NCBI GenBank assembly: GCA_022605405.1
Contig: JABYQQ010000022.1
Coordinates: forward strand, 558,001 to 622,000
Length of the DNA stretch: 64,000 bases
Direction: 5' to 3'
Source: Earliella scabrosa
Lineage: Eukaryota; Basidiomycota; Agaricomycetes; Polyporales; Polyporaceae
The translations under genes were made by a program, and so were the position numbers. The notes under the pieces are model-generated. The model was not told the DNA's origin and ran no database searches. It saw only the letters and a program-made list of their open reading frames with translations. Shown one piece after another: positions 1 through 11,194 of the stretch (position 1 is the first letter of the stretch; each line of letters begins with the position of its first letter).

Positions 1-1263
1 TTGACTGTCAATGTGTGCTCTAGACGTGCGTGAGCCCCGCAGTCTGACCATAGTCGCCCCGTGTCTAATTTAAGTTTCAGCTGCAATATACTCTATAAGA
101 TCACTTTAGGTCTGACACTTCTTCTGGACGTCGTCAACACAGGTTCGTGATCGTTGGACTAGTGATTAGCTGCCTTGTGTCTCAATGTGCTGCCGGCTGT
201 CGCAGCTTTTCTTGCTCTTAGGATCCATGCGATCAACAATCACAACTGGTACTGGACGTTCATTGTCATACTGCTCGGACTCGTCTCTTTTCCCGCTGAC
301 ATTGTGAGTGATTCCATGCCTCCGTCGTGGTAACAAAGATGATGGTCAGTTGATAAACATATACTATAGCACTTGGTTGTCTCCACCCGACACGCAACAC
401 TCTACCCTGTGGTTCGCGGCTGTATTGTGAATGCCGACAATGGGCAGCTACTGAATTGGTGCGGCCATTCAGTTACCTCCACTACTTGTAGACTATGAGA
501 CTGACGTTCGAATCTATCATGATAAACTTTGGCAGGGGTACGCACAATTTTCTTGATACTGAGAGATGACATGGCCTTATAAAGAGGACATTTTCAGTAG
601 CGGTCGCAGTCCGCATCTCCAGGATTGTCCAGGATATCGTAGTGCTAGGCATCACGTGGTATCGGACATTTGGTACTCTAGTTGCTGCCCGACGTGCGAA
701 TGTCCACACCTCTGTGGTGTCTGTCTTGCTGCGAGATGGTAAGCCAGATTGCCAAGCTTGATGTGAGTCAAGAGCACTGAACGAGAACTTTCTCAGGAAC
801 GATGTACTTCCTGTGAGGGCAGACATGCTATCAGCTGCCTCTTACTATGGGATTGACGAGAACTTTGAATCAGGGCCACGTTAGGGATCTACGTCGTGAG
901 CATCTTCACAGCATTCACGGTGAGTCAATTGCAGATTTCAGATGTCTGCGCAACTTCCTGTGTGAGTCCAATACTCACTTGTTCATGACAGACCAGCAGC
1001 TACCTCATCGCCGATTCCATCCACGTGTGAGTTCTGTTCCAGATACTCGCCACTATACTACGGCTTGAAATCGTATACAAAGAATCAGAGCAGTCACCAT
1101 GTCGCGCTTCATGCTCAACCTCCGTGTGGCAGCGTCGTACGGCGACAGCGGCGGTTTAGCATCGACTTCCACAGATATCCCATCCTCTTCATCCATGTTC
1201 GGGAACATAGGCGCTCCCGTGCAGATCACCGGGGATGAGGACGAAGAGGAGGATGAACTGTGA
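1..1263 (+). CDS. DUF6533 family membrane protein, copy 1 (5' part outside window)
   Basis: This is the 3' portion of a basidiomycete DUF6533-type multi-pass membrane protein. Its molecular role is unknown in the family as I know it. An exon near 195-300 encodes a membrane segment with the motif IHAINNHNWYW, followed by a GTGAGT donor. An exon near 600-740 encodes VAVRISRIVQDIVVLGITWY and ends in LLRDG just before a donor. The last exon encodes MSRFMLNLRVAASYGDSGG and an acidic tail ending EEEDEL, with TGA at 1261-1263. The same three blocks occur in the copies at 5697, 9091 and 20681. It is closest to the minus-strand copy at 18983-20681, which also ends in an acidic tail. The N-terminal DUF6533 exon lies left of the window. 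Exon limits are inferred by comparison with the other copies. Confidence 0.7.
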
Positions 1264-2099
1264 CAAACTCTAATCAAAATCGCCTGCCGCAACACTCACT
1301 AACGCTGGGATGGACTTTGCCATAATCCGATGAACTCAGGGCGATACCTGGCCCAGTACTCCTGCTTGACTGTATAGCACATACAACTTCTTGTATCGTC
1401 AAAGACGGAAATTCACCTGCAACGCTGAGCTCTCACAGCACCATCGCCGACGCACCTCAAGCTTCGCGTGTACCCAGACACAAGCGATTCCCACTGTGCC
1501 GGCATGAGAGCGGAGCTCATTCCACAGACTGCGCGACACATATGGGGAACCCTTCCCTTCCTTCTCTGAGCTGGCCCTCGCGAGCAGTTTCTCACCACGC
1601 CCCAACCGAATTGAAGAGGTGAATGACCGCGCAGCGCGTATTTGAACCGACGTTCCTAAAAGAGGACAACCTATGAACGCCTGTGAGACTCGGGAGTAAT
1701 AATTTCCTGTCTGATACACATACCGGACGACGGTAGGTGACTCTGAAGAAAAATCTATTATAATGACGCGCTCGTGGTGCGTGCCGCGCGCAAGAGCAGA
1801 AGGGGTGGATATATGACAGATATATGTAAGGTGAAGGCACCGTGATCATGAATTCATTCCATAAGTAGCTCACAACGGCGGTCCATCTATCTTGTCAAGT
1901 GAATCAAATTCAAGAGCAATGCTATCAGATGAGCGATCATACGAACGCACATACTATGCAACGTGCGCCGCGGTCACCCCCGCCCCGACACGTCCGTTGC
2001 GCAACATGAGTACAGAGAGTTGCCCGCTGCCGTCTGAATTGGGAAGAAAGAACATGCCGCCGCCCTCCGATCCTTGCGACGTGACCCAAACGACGTTAA
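1264..2099. other. Non-coding flank of DUF6533 copy 1
   Basis: I see no supported gene here. About 1830-1960 is a diverged direct repeat of about 10965-11100: both carry the stretch gcaccgtgatcatgaat and a cagctcacaacg-like block. The same flank therefore follows DUF6533 copies 1 and 3. Confidence 0.5.
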
Positions 2100-2914
2100 C
2101 ACGCGGCCGACTCATCATCCTCGCCGGTCTCGCCGACTTCCGCATCGAGCAAGTGACAGGACGATCCGCACGCGATTGGCTCAGCCCGTCCTCGCTTCCT
2201 CGCGTCCACGGGTTCTGCACCGGCGGAAGTCAACGTTGATCGCGGAAGGAGAGGCTGACCGTGGTCCGCCACCGCCGACTCGGACGTATACATAAGGCGG
2301 GCGAGTGGGCGGGGTGGGTGCGCCAGGCTTGTCTTCGCTCTTCCATCTTCGCTCTTCCTTCCTCTCTCCCCGTTCAATCGGTTCGTCCTTCGGTACGTCG
2401 TCCATCCAATGCCTTCGCGACATGAGCTGACCTGTTAAGCACGCGGGCTGGCGGGTGTCGATCCTAGGCGCGTTGGGTGGTGGATGGGCAAGACAGAACT
2501 CGCAAGATCAAGCCCGACACGTCCAGACTTCAGAGGCAGACCGCCAGGTGAGTCCGTTTCCTCTACTTCTGCGGCGTGCATTCGCTAGGACGGACGGCCG
2601 TGCTCTCGAACGTGATGTCTGGGGCTGAGCAGCGGGCCTCCCCGGTCTGGCCACCGCACGTCGGCACGAGTTGGATGGTGGTAGAGATCCGGGGTCAGCG
2701 CAGTCCGGGATGTGCGTTGACAGAGGGTCCTACAGTTGATCGTTCCAGCGGGTGTACGGCGTGGCTTTCCTTTCTCCCGAGGGAGAGACTTCGGTCCTGG
2801 CGCACACCTCTTCGTGGTCCTCGGCAGAAGTACCCGTATGCCCTCCGGCTCTGGGGGAGGACCTGGGTCGAGTCGAGTCGGGGTGCGGGCGGGGAAACAG
2901 AAATGCGCTTTCTC
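2100..2914 (+). repeat. Dispersed promoter-containing repeat, copy A
   Basis: This is one of five related copies: A here, B 17410-18425, C 26071-27040, D 27690-28668 and E 31207-31340. Shared landmarks in order are a CCAAT-type box (gattggct), a TATA-like element (decayed here near 2285), a CT-rich leader, a GTGAGT donor after CAGACCGCCAG, a region with CCCGAGG and a TTCG-loop hairpin, and a 3' end at aaatgcgc. I see neither TG...CA ends nor inverted termini, so I do not call it an LTR. Copy A is more diverged than C and D. Confidence 0.7.
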
Positions 2915-3119
2915 GTTCTGCGACTCGTAGCTTCGCTTTATGTACGTGTCCACCGTGTAAGGGTCACCTCAGGAATGGATGAGACTATTGCGTGTGAGCG
3001 GTGGGAGAATCCACACACAGTCTGGAGTGTGAGGTAGCGATGCTTGGCCTGCACACCGCGCGGGAAGGAAGAAGCTACATACCATGAATAGATGACACGT
3101 ACCTCGTCTGAAGCTCAGC

Positions 3120-3660
3120 ATCCACCAAAGTAAACGGGCAACCGTCCCCGGAATCCATTGGGTCGAGTTGAGCCTGTCTCGCTCCTCCTTGGACGGATGC
3201 AACTGCAGCTGTACTCCCGCTTGACGGTGATGTTGATGCCCATGTCTTCGAGAGCAGTCTTGACGTGCTTTATAACCTCTGGCCGAGAGCCAGTTGTAAT
3301 TGCTCCAGAATACACAGCCCCGTGGTGGCTATGGAAGGTGACCCTGCTCGATGTTGTAATCTTCTCGAGCCGACCCACTGTCGGGGGAGCTGGAGGCGAT
3401 GGCGGCTTCGAGTTGCTGTCTCGAGCACACCGTGACGAGGGTACCGGCAGCTGGGGAGCAGCTGTAGCAGACACGCCAATAATACAAATCGAAGAGGGCC
3501 AGAAGCGGTAGTTCGTATCTCCAGATTGCAGGACTGGGATGGAATTGAGCAGGGAGTCGCTATTATGTAGAGAGAGGTAGAGAGCAAGGTGTGCGAAGCG
3601 CCCGGCCGGTGAGTCGCGACGGAGTCCTTCAAGCTCCTTGCGACAAACCATCATCTCCTT
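3120..3660 (-). pseudogene. Orphan KA1-domain fragment of a KIN4-like kinase, copy 1
   Basis: The minus strand encodes a block resembling the KA1 part of the kinase gene at 43456-46931: HHGAVYSGAITTG, then PEVIKHVKTALEDMGINIT, then CIRPRRSETGS. No kinase domain is nearby. The kinase gene's own final block (RRLKGNLRSYKFLYDTLRE) is not found intact here. It is the mirror partner of the fragment at 25080-25798. I read it as a decayed partial duplicate, not a functional gene. It could come from an older paralogue rather than from the intact gene in this window. Confidence 0.65.
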
Positions 3661-3899
3661 CTACCCTCATTACGACACCACCCGTGTTTGCGATAGCAGA
3701 AAAGACATATTCGCACTCAGCCATCTTGCTCCCACTTGCTGTCATGTTGATGCTCGAACCAGTCGTGCACCTACAACACCGAGCCCGCTTGCTCGCCTCG
3801 TGATGTCACGCACGATGTCGACGAAGGAGAGTGCTCGCAACTTCCCAGAGTGACGGTAGCTTGTATACCGGTGGATTGAGCGTGCATATAGGGTGAGTG

Positions 3900-4560
3900 A
3901 TGACTTCGTAGCTGCTATTACTCTTCAGGATTTTCAACTATGGCGTTGTGCTCGAGACACCTTGAAATACGCACGGAAGAGCAGGACTGTATGGTCGCCG
4001 TCAAGCGTGTCCCTGGCAGTATTAGAAATACCAAAACACTCCCACCTCAACAGCAGGAGACACGTCGAGCGAGAATGGCTCTGAGGTCGTGCTGGAGTTT
4101 GGCATCGAGGTGCGTGCTCGAAACGTGCAATATCGCACTCTCGTTCACCGAATCGCCCATTTTCATCAGCTCGTTCTCGACCTATTGAGCCGCCAACCAG
4201 TCTACAGTAGCAAGTCGACGCCCCTTTGCCTCTCTGATTTCCGATTCAACCAGCTGCAACTTTGCGAGGTGCCACCTGCTCATCGTGTCTACCTCCGACG
4301 GACCCGTGACGCTGTTAAATGTGTCCTGTTCCCTCTCTTTCGCGCATCATATCGCCAATCTACGCGATCACAATGGCTTCTACGTGTCCGACCCTGTGTG
4401 CCATGACCGGAGTTTTTTGACCAAGGTACGCCCTCGTGTGTTTGAAACGCAGGCCGTTCTGACTAGCCAGAAGCTATGGCAGGCTGGAGCATACCCTGTG
4501 CAAGACCAATGTAGTGCCTTTAAACACCAGACGACAAGTTCCCTTCCTCAAGTCACCTGG
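3900..4560 (+). pseudogene. Duplicated segment X, copy 1 (unidentified)
   Basis: This segment matches, in inverted orientation, 24000-24750. Shared translated blocks include VLEVRLGIEV-like and FHQLVLDLLSRQPV-like stretches and a NQLQLCEVP block, but no single frame stays open in either copy. I do not recognise the family. It sits between the KA1 fragment and a GH78 fragment in both arms of the inverted duplication. Confidence 0.45.
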
Positions 4561-4569
4561 TACGTTGGG

Positions 4570-5310
4570 CAAGCTATCTACATACGTGTTTTGCAGCTCC
4601 ATATTGATGTCGTACAGGATGAGCGACCAATGGGTAGTGTGGGCTCCTTACTACGTGCAATTCCCTCTCGAGAGGATGTAGCGGGACAACGAGACGACGA
4701 CGCTCTGCCCGCAGGACGCCCACTCGAGGGCTGTACAATCTGTTGACGTCGCCAACGCAGGCGCCGTCTGTCAGCACGAAGAACTCGCGCCCATGAGCGC
4801 TGAGCTGCCGGACACGATCTCGCCGTTCATGTAAGGTGCGTGCGCTCGCTGTCCTTGTTCGCCTTTCCGTTCCACGCGTCGTGTGGTGACAGCTGCAAGT
4901 GCAATTCGAGGCTCAATTGTGATGGACCTGCTCCGCTACATGCTGTACACGAGCCACAGCGTCCAGTCCACGCTCCTCACCGCCATAGCTCGCTCTCGTA
5001 AGCCATCCTTCTCTCCTCTCGCTTCGCTCGTGCTCCGATCCCTTCCCTCATGCATGCTCACAGATGCTGTGGGGCAGGTACCGCAGATTCCGCGGATACA
5101 ACTACGACCCGGCGTACAAGAGCCACGCGCACGGCTGGAGCTCGGGCCCGACGTACGCGCTCGCGTACTATGTACGTACTCAAGCTGACCATTCCGATGC
5201 GCGCCGCAGTCCACGGCGAGTTGCTTGTAGTAGGAGACGTAGGGGCTCTGACAATGGAGGGAGAGCAGCATGTCGCATCTGTAGTGGTATGAATCCGTCG
5301 CCGTCACGAA
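4570..5310 (+). pseudogene. GH78 alpha-L-rhamnosidase remnant, copy 1
   Basis: These are broken pieces of a fungal GH78 alpha-L-rhamnosidase, the family that removes terminal L-rhamnose from glycosides. Recognisable blocks in order, in different frames, are ERM-RDNETTTLCPQDA, ELPDTISPF, MDLLRYMLYTSHSVQST and RGYNYDPAYKSHAHGWSSG. The last two are the end of the (alpha/alpha)6 barrel. Stops and frame changes separate them, so no full enzyme can be made. The N-terminal domains are missing. It lies just upstream of a DUF6533 gene, as does the copy at 7.7 kb. Confidence 0.75.
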
Positions 5311-5696
5311 TGGACCGAGGTATGTTTTCCACCCTTCTTGTGCCAGCGTCTGCTCTCTGCATCCATGTCACGAAGATTTTCTGAAACTCGAGAGTGTCTC
5401 AGGTACGTTCTTCCGTGCTGCTCATCATCCCACTTGTTCATATCTCACTTTGATTCTGGTGCAACCTCCTTGTTCACTCCGTTCAGTCATCATTCATCCA
5501 GTAGCGTCTCGGAGGGACGTCCTGCCTGCGATGGTCGATATAGATCAAGAATGCTCCCACACGTGGGCTTCACCGCACTGCCAACTTTCGCGTCTATCGT
5601 GTACGCGCTATGTACAAGTGCTACGTACATCCATGGGCGGGGCATCGGGAAGGTATAAGTACCACCAGCTGCCTCGAGCGGCCTGAACGGTTACCA

Positions 5697-7376
5697 ATGG
5701 CGTCTTCCGACTCGTCCCAGTATGTCCACGAAATTACTGAGTATTATGGAAGACTATGGTAAGTCACCGTGTATCAGAGCGCGAACTCATTGATAATTGT
5801 TACGCAGGGGATTGCCGTCCAATTGCTTGATCGTGGCCTGCGTCGGTGAGTGGGTCATTGTACTCAACCTGTGTGATGCTCACGAGATAGACTGTAGTTG
5901 TCGTCATCTACGAGCATATCTGTACGGCGCAGGGAGAGTATCGAGTGATATGGAGGCGTTCGTGGTCCGCATCGGCGGCGCTCTTTCTTATCAACCGATA
6001 TTCCTTGTTGGCCGTCAGCATCCTATACCTTGCCACCTGCTTTGCATGGTGGCCAGATGATTACGTGAGTTCCCTGAGCTGGCAGAGGTCAATTACTGAC
6101 CACATCGCTCTAGAGGTATGCTTGGCTTCCTGCTGTACACGACGTCCCTAGCGGTCCGATGAGCACTGATTGTGTGGTATAGTTGTGATGTAATCTCCAG
6201 AGTGAGACTCAGTCTCCACATCGTACTCAGTGCGGTCAACCTCGGTTCGTGTGCAGTTCTCTTTTACTCATCACCCAGCAACATTTTCACTACCAACATC
6301 GTTGCTAGCATTCACGGCGGTCCGTTTACACGCAATAAACAACCGCAAATGGTTCTGGACGATCATTGTATCCGCTTTTGGAATTTACATCACCCTGGCC
6401 AGCATTGTAAGTCCTCTCACCGGGAGTTCCGTAGCTAATCATTAGTGTGCATGTTGCCAACGTCTTCCTTTGAGTCAGATCCTGACTCCGACGGCCGTCG
6501 TTGGGTCGAACTCTCCCACTGCTCCGGGTTGCTACGGTGGATTGGAGATCGTGGTGCCGGACCCATCCAGTGACGTATGGTACAAGTTCGTAATGCTGTT
6601 TTCTCGCATATCGCTCGGAGCTGACCATCCACCGACAGAGGTGATCGCATGCATATTCAATATCACCTTGAGCAGTGAATTAACCATTCTATGTGACAAT
6701 CAGCGTCTTTGCTGCTCCGCGTGTGCGGGATCGTGCAAGACGCGGTCGTCCTGGGTATCACTTGGTACCGGACTGCCGGAATCGGCGACTACAAACGAGC
6801 CCTGAGTTCTAGCAATTCGGTCGTATCTTTGCTACTGAGAGATGGTGAGCAGCCTGAGCCCGTTTGGACGTTTGTCGCCTGAAGGGGAAGTGCTTACGCA
6901 GCGTACGGTTTGCAGGAGCAATGTACTTCCTGTACGAGCCGCCATCAGCGAGCGACCCATGCAGCCAGACTGACTTGGTGTGTAGATTCGCATTAGGCAT
7001 CAACATTACGGGGATCATAACATTGATCAAGGTCGGTCAAAATCATCTTCGCCGGACTGCTCTGATACCTGTGCTCGCTCTACGTGTCTTCAGGGATTCA
7101 ATAATATGAATATCCAGGCCCATTTGTAAGTTCGCATTGCTCTGGCTATGAGGGGCGTGACTTGATGGTTATGTTTACTCTAGACTCAATGGGGTCGTCA
7201 TGTCGCGCTTCATCCTCAATCTTCGCGTAGCTGCGGAGCGCAGGGGCGAAATGAGCCGGATGTCAACTTCGTCCTTACATGTCACGTCTCCCGCTTTCTC
7301 CTCAGGGATCATTGGAGACTTCGGGGCGTCTGTGCCGATTGTAGTGGATTTGCAACAGGATGAATATGAATACTAA
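5697..7376 (+). CDS. DUF6533 family membrane protein, copy 2
   Basis: This is a multi-exon gene for a seven-membrane-segment type protein of the DUF6533 family, whose function is unknown. ATG at 5697 opens MASSDSSQYVHEITEYYGRLW, followed by a GTAAGT intron. The DUF6533 signature IYEHICTAQGEYRVIW and FLINRYSLL lies near 5905-6005. Later exons give FTAVRLHAINNRKWFW, the GCYGGLEIVVPDPSS loop, VQDAVVLGITWYRTAG and LLRDG. The last exon starts MSRFILNLRVAAE and ends DEYEY with TAA at 7374-7376. All visible splice sites are GT-AG and the blocks stay in frame, so it looks functional. It forms a tandem pair with copy 3, each preceded by a GH78 remnant. Confidence 0.8.
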
Positions 7377-7690
7377 CTCCGTTCCGCACCCATTCAGATG
7401 CAGAATCCGAGGTAGTTGAGGTGGCGCTCATGCATGCTATGTCATCTCCAGAGCGCGACTCGGTCTCCCATTGGTTCGGCCGACATCCGTCGTAGTAGAC
7501 TCTTACGAATGCCCTCTCGACCATGTGCTCGGCACTCTGCCGGAGTCGGGCCCTCCGCTTGGACAGCGACACCTGTCACGCACGGACGCGCACAATTACT
7601 AGTATGTACTTCCTATTTTCGAATTTCCGGTAGCTCCGACGAACTACATGAAGGCGATTGGCTCAGGGCAAGGTCGGCTCATCAGGCCTG
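7377..7690. other. 3' flank of DUF6533 copy 2
   Basis: I see no gene. The first 100 bp (ttccgcacccattcag onward) resemble 10727-10830 after copy 3, so the tandem duplication includes 3' flanking DNA. Confidence 0.5.
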
Positions 7691-8760
7691 ATGAGCCGAC
7701 CATGCATCAGGTCTCGTGAGCATGATCCAGTTGAGAGACTACTACGTGTGGCTGAGAGGCGGAGGTAACAATGCCGAGTGCAACGCTTTGCTGTACAGGG
7801 TTCGTGCTCCATCAACTTCACTGTGGTGTCCACAACGGACATGACGTACACCCTGCAGGTCCTCTTGACTCTCGCAGACCTTGCCTCGTACGTCAAGGAC
7901 AGCACGCTGGCCTCTGCACAGTGGACTGCGAACGCACTTTGCTCAAGTCACGGAGAGGTTTAACGATGTTTCTAGGTTCCCACGCGCGAGGATGTACCGA
8001 GACAACAGCTCTGCCCGCAGGACGCAAACTCGATGGCCGTTCTGTACAATCCGATTGACGACGTCGCGCGCAGGTGGTGTCCCGGGCCTCAGCAGGAGTC
8101 ACGAAGAACTACATAGAGTGCTCTCGGGCCGGTCGGGCCGGAGCTCCCAGACACAATCTCGCCCGGTGCGTGCGCTTCGCGTCCCTAGCTACTCGCTCGT
8201 ACATTCCACATAGTTCCAAGAGCCCGCTCAGACGACGGCTGCAAGCGCACTTCGCGACGGGCACGCGATGGATCTGCTCCGGCATCCTGTACGTCCGAAC
8301 CCAACCTTCATGCATACTCACGATTACTGTCCGGCATGTCAGCAGCTGCCGCGGGTACAACTCACTAGCCGTACACGACCCGCGCGCACAAATGGAGCTC
8401 TTAGGGGCTCAGGTTCGAACTTCGCGCTCACTTACTACGTGCTCGGAGTCCCGGACTGACCGTGACGCTGCTGCAGGGACGCACTTCGTAGGTCGCGGCT
8501 CATCCGTTCGGGCTCTCTAGGGCGGGTTTACGAGCCCGCTCGGCTGGTTCGGCACGGTCAAGTGAAACGAGGGTAAGGGCCAGTTCATGATCACGCTAGA
8601 GGTCGACGTTCCGGCAGTTACGGAGGGCAGCCTGTCGCTTCTGTAGCGGTATGAACCCTCGCCGTCATGAATTGACCGACATCGACCCGTTTGCGCTCTA
8701 CACCGGTGTCACAAAAGTCCTGGGGAACTTGAGAGTATCGCATGTACGTTCTTTCGTCCT
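7690..8760 (+). pseudogene. GH78 alpha-L-rhamnosidase remnant, copy 2
   Basis: This is a second decayed GH78 fragment. Visible blocks are NNAECNALLYR, then LLTLADLASYVKDSTLAS with AQWTANAL, then an RMYRDN stretch near 7990, then PDTISP-like and GW-GP blocks around 8150-8440. They are in several frames and interrupted by stops. It carries more of the central barrel than copy 1 and lies upstream of DUF6533 copy 3. The arrangement fits tandem duplication of a rhamnosidase-DUF6533 unit followed by loss of the enzyme. Confidence 0.7.
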
Positions 8761-9090
8761 GCTCATCGTCCCACTTCAAGTTCATGTCTCATTGTGATCC
8801 TTGTGGTCACGTCACAGATGAATGATCAGCTCTGTTGGATCGTTGCAACGTCCTCGTTCACTCCTGTATGTTCAGTCATCATTCATCTAGGAGCGTCTCA
8901 GGGGGGAGTTTCTTCCGGTAATGATCAATGTAGATCAAGAATGCTCCTACACATGCGTCTCTCGTGTACGCGTTACAAGTGCTACGTACATCCACGGGCC
9001 GGGCAAGCATGATCCCCTGAACAAACCCATTGGTCACAACGGGGAGGTATAAGTATCGCCAGCTTCCTCGGGATGCTGGTAGTGTCGTAA

Positions 9091-10723
9091 ATGACGTCCT
9101 CAAACTCAACCGAGTATCTCCACGAGATTACTGAGTATTATGGGAGACTATGGTAAGTCACTCGAACGGGGTGTTGTCGCTCAAAGCATGAGCTCATTCG
9201 TATCGTAGGGGCTTCCCGTCCAACTGCTTGGTCTTTTCCTGCATCGGTGAGTGTGTCGATCGCGTTCAGTGTGTATGTGATATCCGCTGAATGAACTGTA
9301 GTCATCGTCATATACGAGCATATCTTCACAGCGCAAGAAGAATATCGAGTGATATGGAGACGGTCCTTCTCCGCGCCCTCCGTGCTCTTTCTCATCAATC
9401 ACTATACGCTGTTGGTCGTCAGCATTATGTACCTTACCACCTGCTTTGCATGGTGGCCGGATGATTATGTGAGTTCGCCGAGTTTAGCAGAAGATCATTG
9501 CTAATCACGTCTCTTTAGAGGTAAGCTGTGTAAGCGACGATCCGGATACGACGTCCATAGTAAACCGATGAACGTCCATTCGTATCAGTTGCGAAGTCCT
9601 AGGCAGGGCGAGAGTGAGTCTCCTAGCCATACTTGCTGTTGTCCAATTGGGTCCGTGTGTAGATTCTGTCCTCATCCATGATCCCATTACTAACATCGCT
9701 GCCAGTAATCACGGCCGTCCGTGTACACGCGATTAACAACCGTAATTGGTTCTGGACGATCATCGTCTTAGCTCTGGGAACCGGTACCGTCCTGGGCAAC
9801 CTTGTGAGTCCTCTCATTGTCCTTTCAGGTGTATGTCCTCACCTCTTACTTTCTGAGGCATTGATTCCGACAATCATCGTTGGAACAAATTCCCCCATTA
9901 CTTTGGGTTGCTATGGCGGATTAGGGGTAGTAGTGCTCGACTCCTCTAGTGAAATATGGTACAAGTCAGTGATATGTGCTTCTCGTATACACACAGAGCT
10001 GATCAACCCCCCACAGATGTGATTGAGTGAATGATCAGCACAATCGGGAGCACATTTGATTGACTGTCGCGTCCAGGGTCTCTCACGGACCGCATTTGTG
10101 GAATCGTGCAAGATGCGGTTGTCCTCGCTATCACCTGGTATCGAACTGCCGGAACCTTCGACCACGCGCAAGCTCCGAGTCGTAGTAATCCGGTCATGTT
10201 CACACTACTGAGAGATGGTGAGTCCTCCGTTCGTCGCATATACTTGGAAATGCTCAGCGTAGTGTATACTTCGTAGGGGCAATATACTTCCTGTGCGTGA
10301 CGACAGGCATTTCCGTGAGCGGCTTATTCACCAAGAGTCCAGATTCGCACTGTGCATCAACATCGCAGGGGTAGTCACATTAGCAGAAGTCAGTGCCAAT
10401 CTTCCCAGTCTGACTGCTCTAATCCCTGTGATCGGTCGGGTGGCAGGAATCCGCGTCTCTCAACCTCCATGTCCGACTGTAAGTTCTCATTTTGCTGACT
10501 ACGAACCTTTTGAACTGACCGATGTGTTCGTTCTAGACTTAACGGAGTAGCGATGTCGCGCTTCGTTCTCAATCTTCGCATGGCCGCGGAGCTCAATGTT
10601 GGAATGAGCGGGATGTCAATGTCGACCCTGCACTTCACGTCTCAACCTTTCTCCTCCAGGGCCATTGAAGCATTCGGGGTACCTGTCGAATTCGATCCCC
10701 ACGAGGACGATCTTGATATTTAA
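9091..10723 (+). CDS. DUF6533 family membrane protein, copy 3
   Basis: The first exon opens with MTSSNSTEYLHEITEYYGRLW, nearly the same as copy 2. The DUF6533 exon reads IYEHIFTAQEEYRVIW and LFLINHYTLL. Next come ITAVRVHAINNRNWFW with an aliphatic segment, the GCYGGLGVVVLDSSS loop, RICGIVQDAVVLAITWYRTA and LLRDG. The final exon reads MSRFVLNLRMAAELNVG and ends HEDDLDI with TAA at 10721-10723. Exon order, intron positions and intron sizes (about 50-60 nt) follow copy 2. No stop or frameshift is visible in the family blocks. Function is unknown. Confidence 0.8.
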
Positions 10724-11194
10724 CTCCATTCCGCACCCATTCAGGCTCAGCATCCGACGTCGATGAGGCGGCACTCATAGGTGCTATAGTTGCGAGATCA
10801 TCTCTAGAGAGCGATTCACTGGCACTCTCTGTCATATGATACTGAGCATCATGATGCAGCAACCTTTTGAGATGATCTCACCGTAAGGACACAAACCGAC
10901 TACATCATCAGAAACAATTTCAGAATACCGTACAGATAGAGATACGCGAGGTGAAGCATGAGGCACCGTGATCATGAATGTCATGTCACTTCATACATGT
11001 CACTTCATAAGCAGCTCACAACGACAGCTGGTCTGTCCTGTCATGCGAATCATATCCAAGAGCACTCAAGACTGAGCTATGTGTATCAGATGAGCGTACC
11101 CTGCTGTAGTACCACTCGTCGTCCGTCCCAATGTATCCTCGAGTGCACCACCAAGTGTCATCATCACCGCGAGCCCCTGCCAATACGCCCTTCC
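10724..11194. other. Intergenic between DUF6533 copy 3 and HET gene
   Basis: The two genes converge here. I see no supported gene. About 10965-11100 repeats the 3' flank of DUF6533 copy 1 (1830-1960). Confidence 0.5.
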